A stretch of DNA of 64,000 nucleotides from Penium margaritaceum (Eukaryota > Streptophyta > Zygnematophyceae > Desmidiales > Peniaceae), in NCBI GenBank assembly GCA_023375785.1, contig SZWC01000032.1, positions 770,917 to 834,916 of the forward strand. The letters run 5' to 3'. Made by a program: the position numbers and the translations under genes. The first letter of the stretch is position 1. Each line of letters starts with the position of its first letter. A model generated the notes under the pieces. That model saw nothing but the letters and a program-made list of their open reading frames with translations, was not told the DNA's origin and made no database searches. Of this stretch, positions 61,301 through 64,000 are shown piece by piece.

Positions 61301-64000
61301 ACGTTTGTGGTCATGGTCAGAGGATTATGCCAAGCTTGACAAGATATTGCGCACAATAGCCACACCAAGCAACCTGTATTCTACCTTGTTTACACCTGCA
61401 AGGTCATGCCCAGTATATGTGCACTGTGGTTGGACACTCTGACCGTGGCTGACTCGTGTAATTATTCATAGCCGTTAAAGGTACTTGGTAAATTTTGTGG
61501 TCATGGTCAGTGGACCTTGCCATTTTTGTCAAGGCATTGCGCACAATAGCCGTGCCATGCCACCGGTTTTTTACCTTGTTTATGCCTGCAAGGAAATGCA
61601 TATTAGATGTTCACTGTGACTGGGCACTCTGACCGTGGCTGACTCGTGTTACGATTCTTAGAAGTTAAAGTCACTTGGTAAGCTTTGTGGTCATGGTCAG
61701 TGGCACATGCCAACTTTGTCAAGGCATTGCGCACAATAGCCACACCAAGCCATCAGTATTCTACCTTTTTTGTACCTGCAAGATCATGCCAAGTACATCT
61801 GCACTGTGATTGGACACTCTGACCATGGCTGACTTGTGTTATGATCAATAGAAGTAAAAATCACTTGTATATATATCTGTGGTCATGGTCAGTGGCACAT
61901 GCCAAATTTGGCAAGGCATTGCACACAATAGCCACACCAAGCCACCATTCTTCTACCTTGTTTGAACTTGCAAGATCATGTCTAGTACATCTGCACTATG
62001 GTCGGACACTCTGACCGTGGCTGACTCGTGTTATGATCAATAGAAGTACAAGTCACTTGGATACATTTGTGGTCATGGTCAGTGGAACATGCCAACTTTG
62101 TCAACGAATTGCGCACAATAGCCACGCCGAGCCGCCAGTTTTCTATCTTGTTTGTATGTGCAAGGTTATACCAAGTATATCAGCACTATGATTGGACACT
62201 CTGACCGTGGCTGACTCGTGTTATGATTTATAGCCGTTTAAGGTACTTGGTATACTTTGTGGACATGGTCTGTGGTACATGCCAGATTTTTCAAGGCATT
62301 GCGCACAATAGCCGTGCCAAGCAACCGGTTTTTTACCTTATTTATACCTGCAAAATCATGCCTAGTACATCTGAACTGTCACTAGGCACTCTGGCTGTGG
62401 CTGAATCGTGTTACGATTCGTATAAGTTAAAGTCACTTGGTAAACGTTGTGGTCATGGTCAGTGGCACATGCCAACTTTGTCAAGGCATTGCGCACAAAA
62501 GCCGTGCCAAGCCACCAGTATTCTACCTTGTTTGCACATGCAAGATCATACCTAATAGATATGCACTATGCTTGGACACTCTGACCGTGGCTGACTCGTG
62601 TTATGATTCATAGCCGTTTAATTTACTTGGTAAACTTTGTGTTCATGGTCAGTGACACATGCCAAATTTGTCAAGGCATTGCGCACAATAGCCACACCGA
62701 GCCACCAATATTCTACCTTCTTTGCACCTGCAAGATCATGCCTAGTACATCTGCACTGTGATTGGACATCCAGACCGTGGCTGACTCGTGTTATAACCAA
62801 TAAAAGTTAAAGTCACTTGGATACACTTGTGGTCATGGTCAGTGGCATATGCTAACTTTGTCAAGGCATGGCACGCAATAGCCACATCCAGCCACCAGTA
62901 TTCTACGTTGTTTGCATCTCTAAGATCATGCCTAGTACATCTGCACTGTGATTGGACACTGTGACCGTGCCTGACTCGTATTATGATCAATAGAAGTAAA
63001 AGTCACTTGGATTTATTTGTGGTCATGGTCAATGGCACATGCCAACTTTGTCAAGGCTTTGCGCACAAACGCCACACCAAGCCACCAGTATTCTACCTTG
63101 TTTGTACCTGCAAGGTAATGCCCAGTGTATTTACACTGTGATTGGACACTCTGACCGTTGCTGACTCATGTTATGATTCATAGCTCTTTAAGGTACTTGG
63201 TAAACTTTGTGGTCATGGTCAGTTGCACATGCCAACATTGTCAAGGCATTACGCACAGTAGTCGTGCCAAGCCACTGGTTTTAACCTTGTTTATACCTGC
63301 AATTTCATGCATATTAGATGTGCACTGTGATTGGGCACTTTGACAGTGGCGGACTCATGTTACGATTCATATAACTTGATAAACTTTGTGGTCATGGACA
63401 GTGAACAGGCCAACTTTATCAAGGTATTGCGCACAATAGCCACACCGAGCCACCAGTATTGTACCTTGTTTGCACCTGAAAGTTCATGCCTAGTACATCT
63501 GCACTGTGATTGAATGCTCTACCTGTGGCTGACTCGTGTTATGATCAATAGAAGTAAAAGTCACTAGGATACATTTGTGGTCATGGTCAGTGGCACATGC
63601 CAACTTTGTCAAGGGATTGCCCACAATAGCCACACCAAGCCACCAGTATTCTACTTTGTTTGTACCTCCAAGGTCATGCCTAGTATATATGCATTATGAT
63701 TGGACACTTTGACCGTGGCTGACCCATGCTATGATTGATAGCCGTTTAATGTACTCGGTAAGCTTTGTGGTCATGGTCAGTGGCACATGCCAACTTTGTC
63801 AAGGCATTGCGCACAATAGCCGTGCCAAGACACCGGTTTTTTTCCTTTTTTATACCTTCAAGATCATGGCTAGTACATCTGAACTGTGATTGGGCACTTT
63901 GACTGTGGCTGATTTGTGTTACGATTCGTAGAAGTCAAAGTCACTTGGTAATCTTTGTGGTCATGGTCAGTGGCACATGCCAACTTTGTCAAGGCATTGC

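Larger units (their letters stand above)
48450..64000 (+). repeat. Tandem satellite array, block 5 (plus orientation)
   Basis: The ~190-bp satellite again in plus orientation to the end of the window. Its inner ~9 kb is the palindrome right arm. A larger period is also visible: monomers at 51,565-52,009 recur with their private variants at 58,367-58,811 (offset 6,802 bp), and those at 53,092-53,457 recur at 59,512-59,859 (offset about 6,400 bp). A block with GCACATGCAAGATCAT and CCGTTTAATTTACTT near 57,790-57,880 recurs near 62,530-62,620. No gene seen. Confidence 0.97.

Noticed and set aside
1-64000. CRISPR-like array because of regular repeats
   Set aside because: Units of ~190 bp are contiguous with no short repeat/unique spacer pattern and no cas genes. 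This is satellite DNA of a eukaryote.
1-64000. tRNA, rRNA or other RNA genes
   Set aside because: No cloverleaf-like or rRNA-like stretch found. The only tRNA-related words are the two primer binding sites.

Overview
This is non-coding, repeat-dominated nuclear DNA from a eukaryote. Almost all of the 64 kb is a tandem satellite with a monomer of about 190 bp. It is interrupted only by LTR retrotransposons of the Ty1/copia type. The gag-like proteins and the primer binding sites complementary to the 3' end of initiator tRNA-Met are typical of plants and other streptophytes. I cannot name the species. I see no host gene, tRNA, rRNA, CRISPR array or bacterial-style operon.

Layout. (1) 1-16,057: satellite in the orientation I call plus, broken by an N gap (301-922), a one-base N join (4,280) and a solo LTR (6,682-7,278) with 5-bp target duplications. 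(2) About 16,058: abrupt switch of the satellite to the opposite orientation. (3) 16,058-44,003: satellite in minus orientation, interrupted at 26,959-30,438 by a complete 3.5-kb non-autonomous copia-type element with two LTRs, primer site, polypurine tract, a truncated gag and perfect 5-bp target duplications. (4) 44,023-47,894: a second, different copia-type element with a full gag reading frame and a frameshifted integrase fossil, but no reverse transcriptase. (5) 47,892-48,449: an inverted partial copy of that element's LTR. (6) 48,450-64,000: satellite again in plus orientation, with a second N gap at 50,649-50,816.

The main finding is that regions 3 to 6 form a giant imperfect palindrome. 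The satellite and LTR sequence left of about 44,583 is mirrored to the right of 47,892, over at least 8 kb and probably 9-10 kb per arm, around a 3.3-kb loop of retrotransposon sequence. Diagnostic monomer variants, including one odd 40-bp deletion, recur in mirror order. The sampled arm sequences, satellite and LTR, look about 97% alike by eye.

On a finer scale the satellite has three monomer subfamilies, often in A-B-C order, plus nested segmental duplications (about 1.05, 2.25 and 3.57 kb) and local runs of identical monomers. This is the signature of ongoing unequal exchange and would fit a centromeric or other heterochromatic array, but position on a chromosome cannot be read from the sequence.
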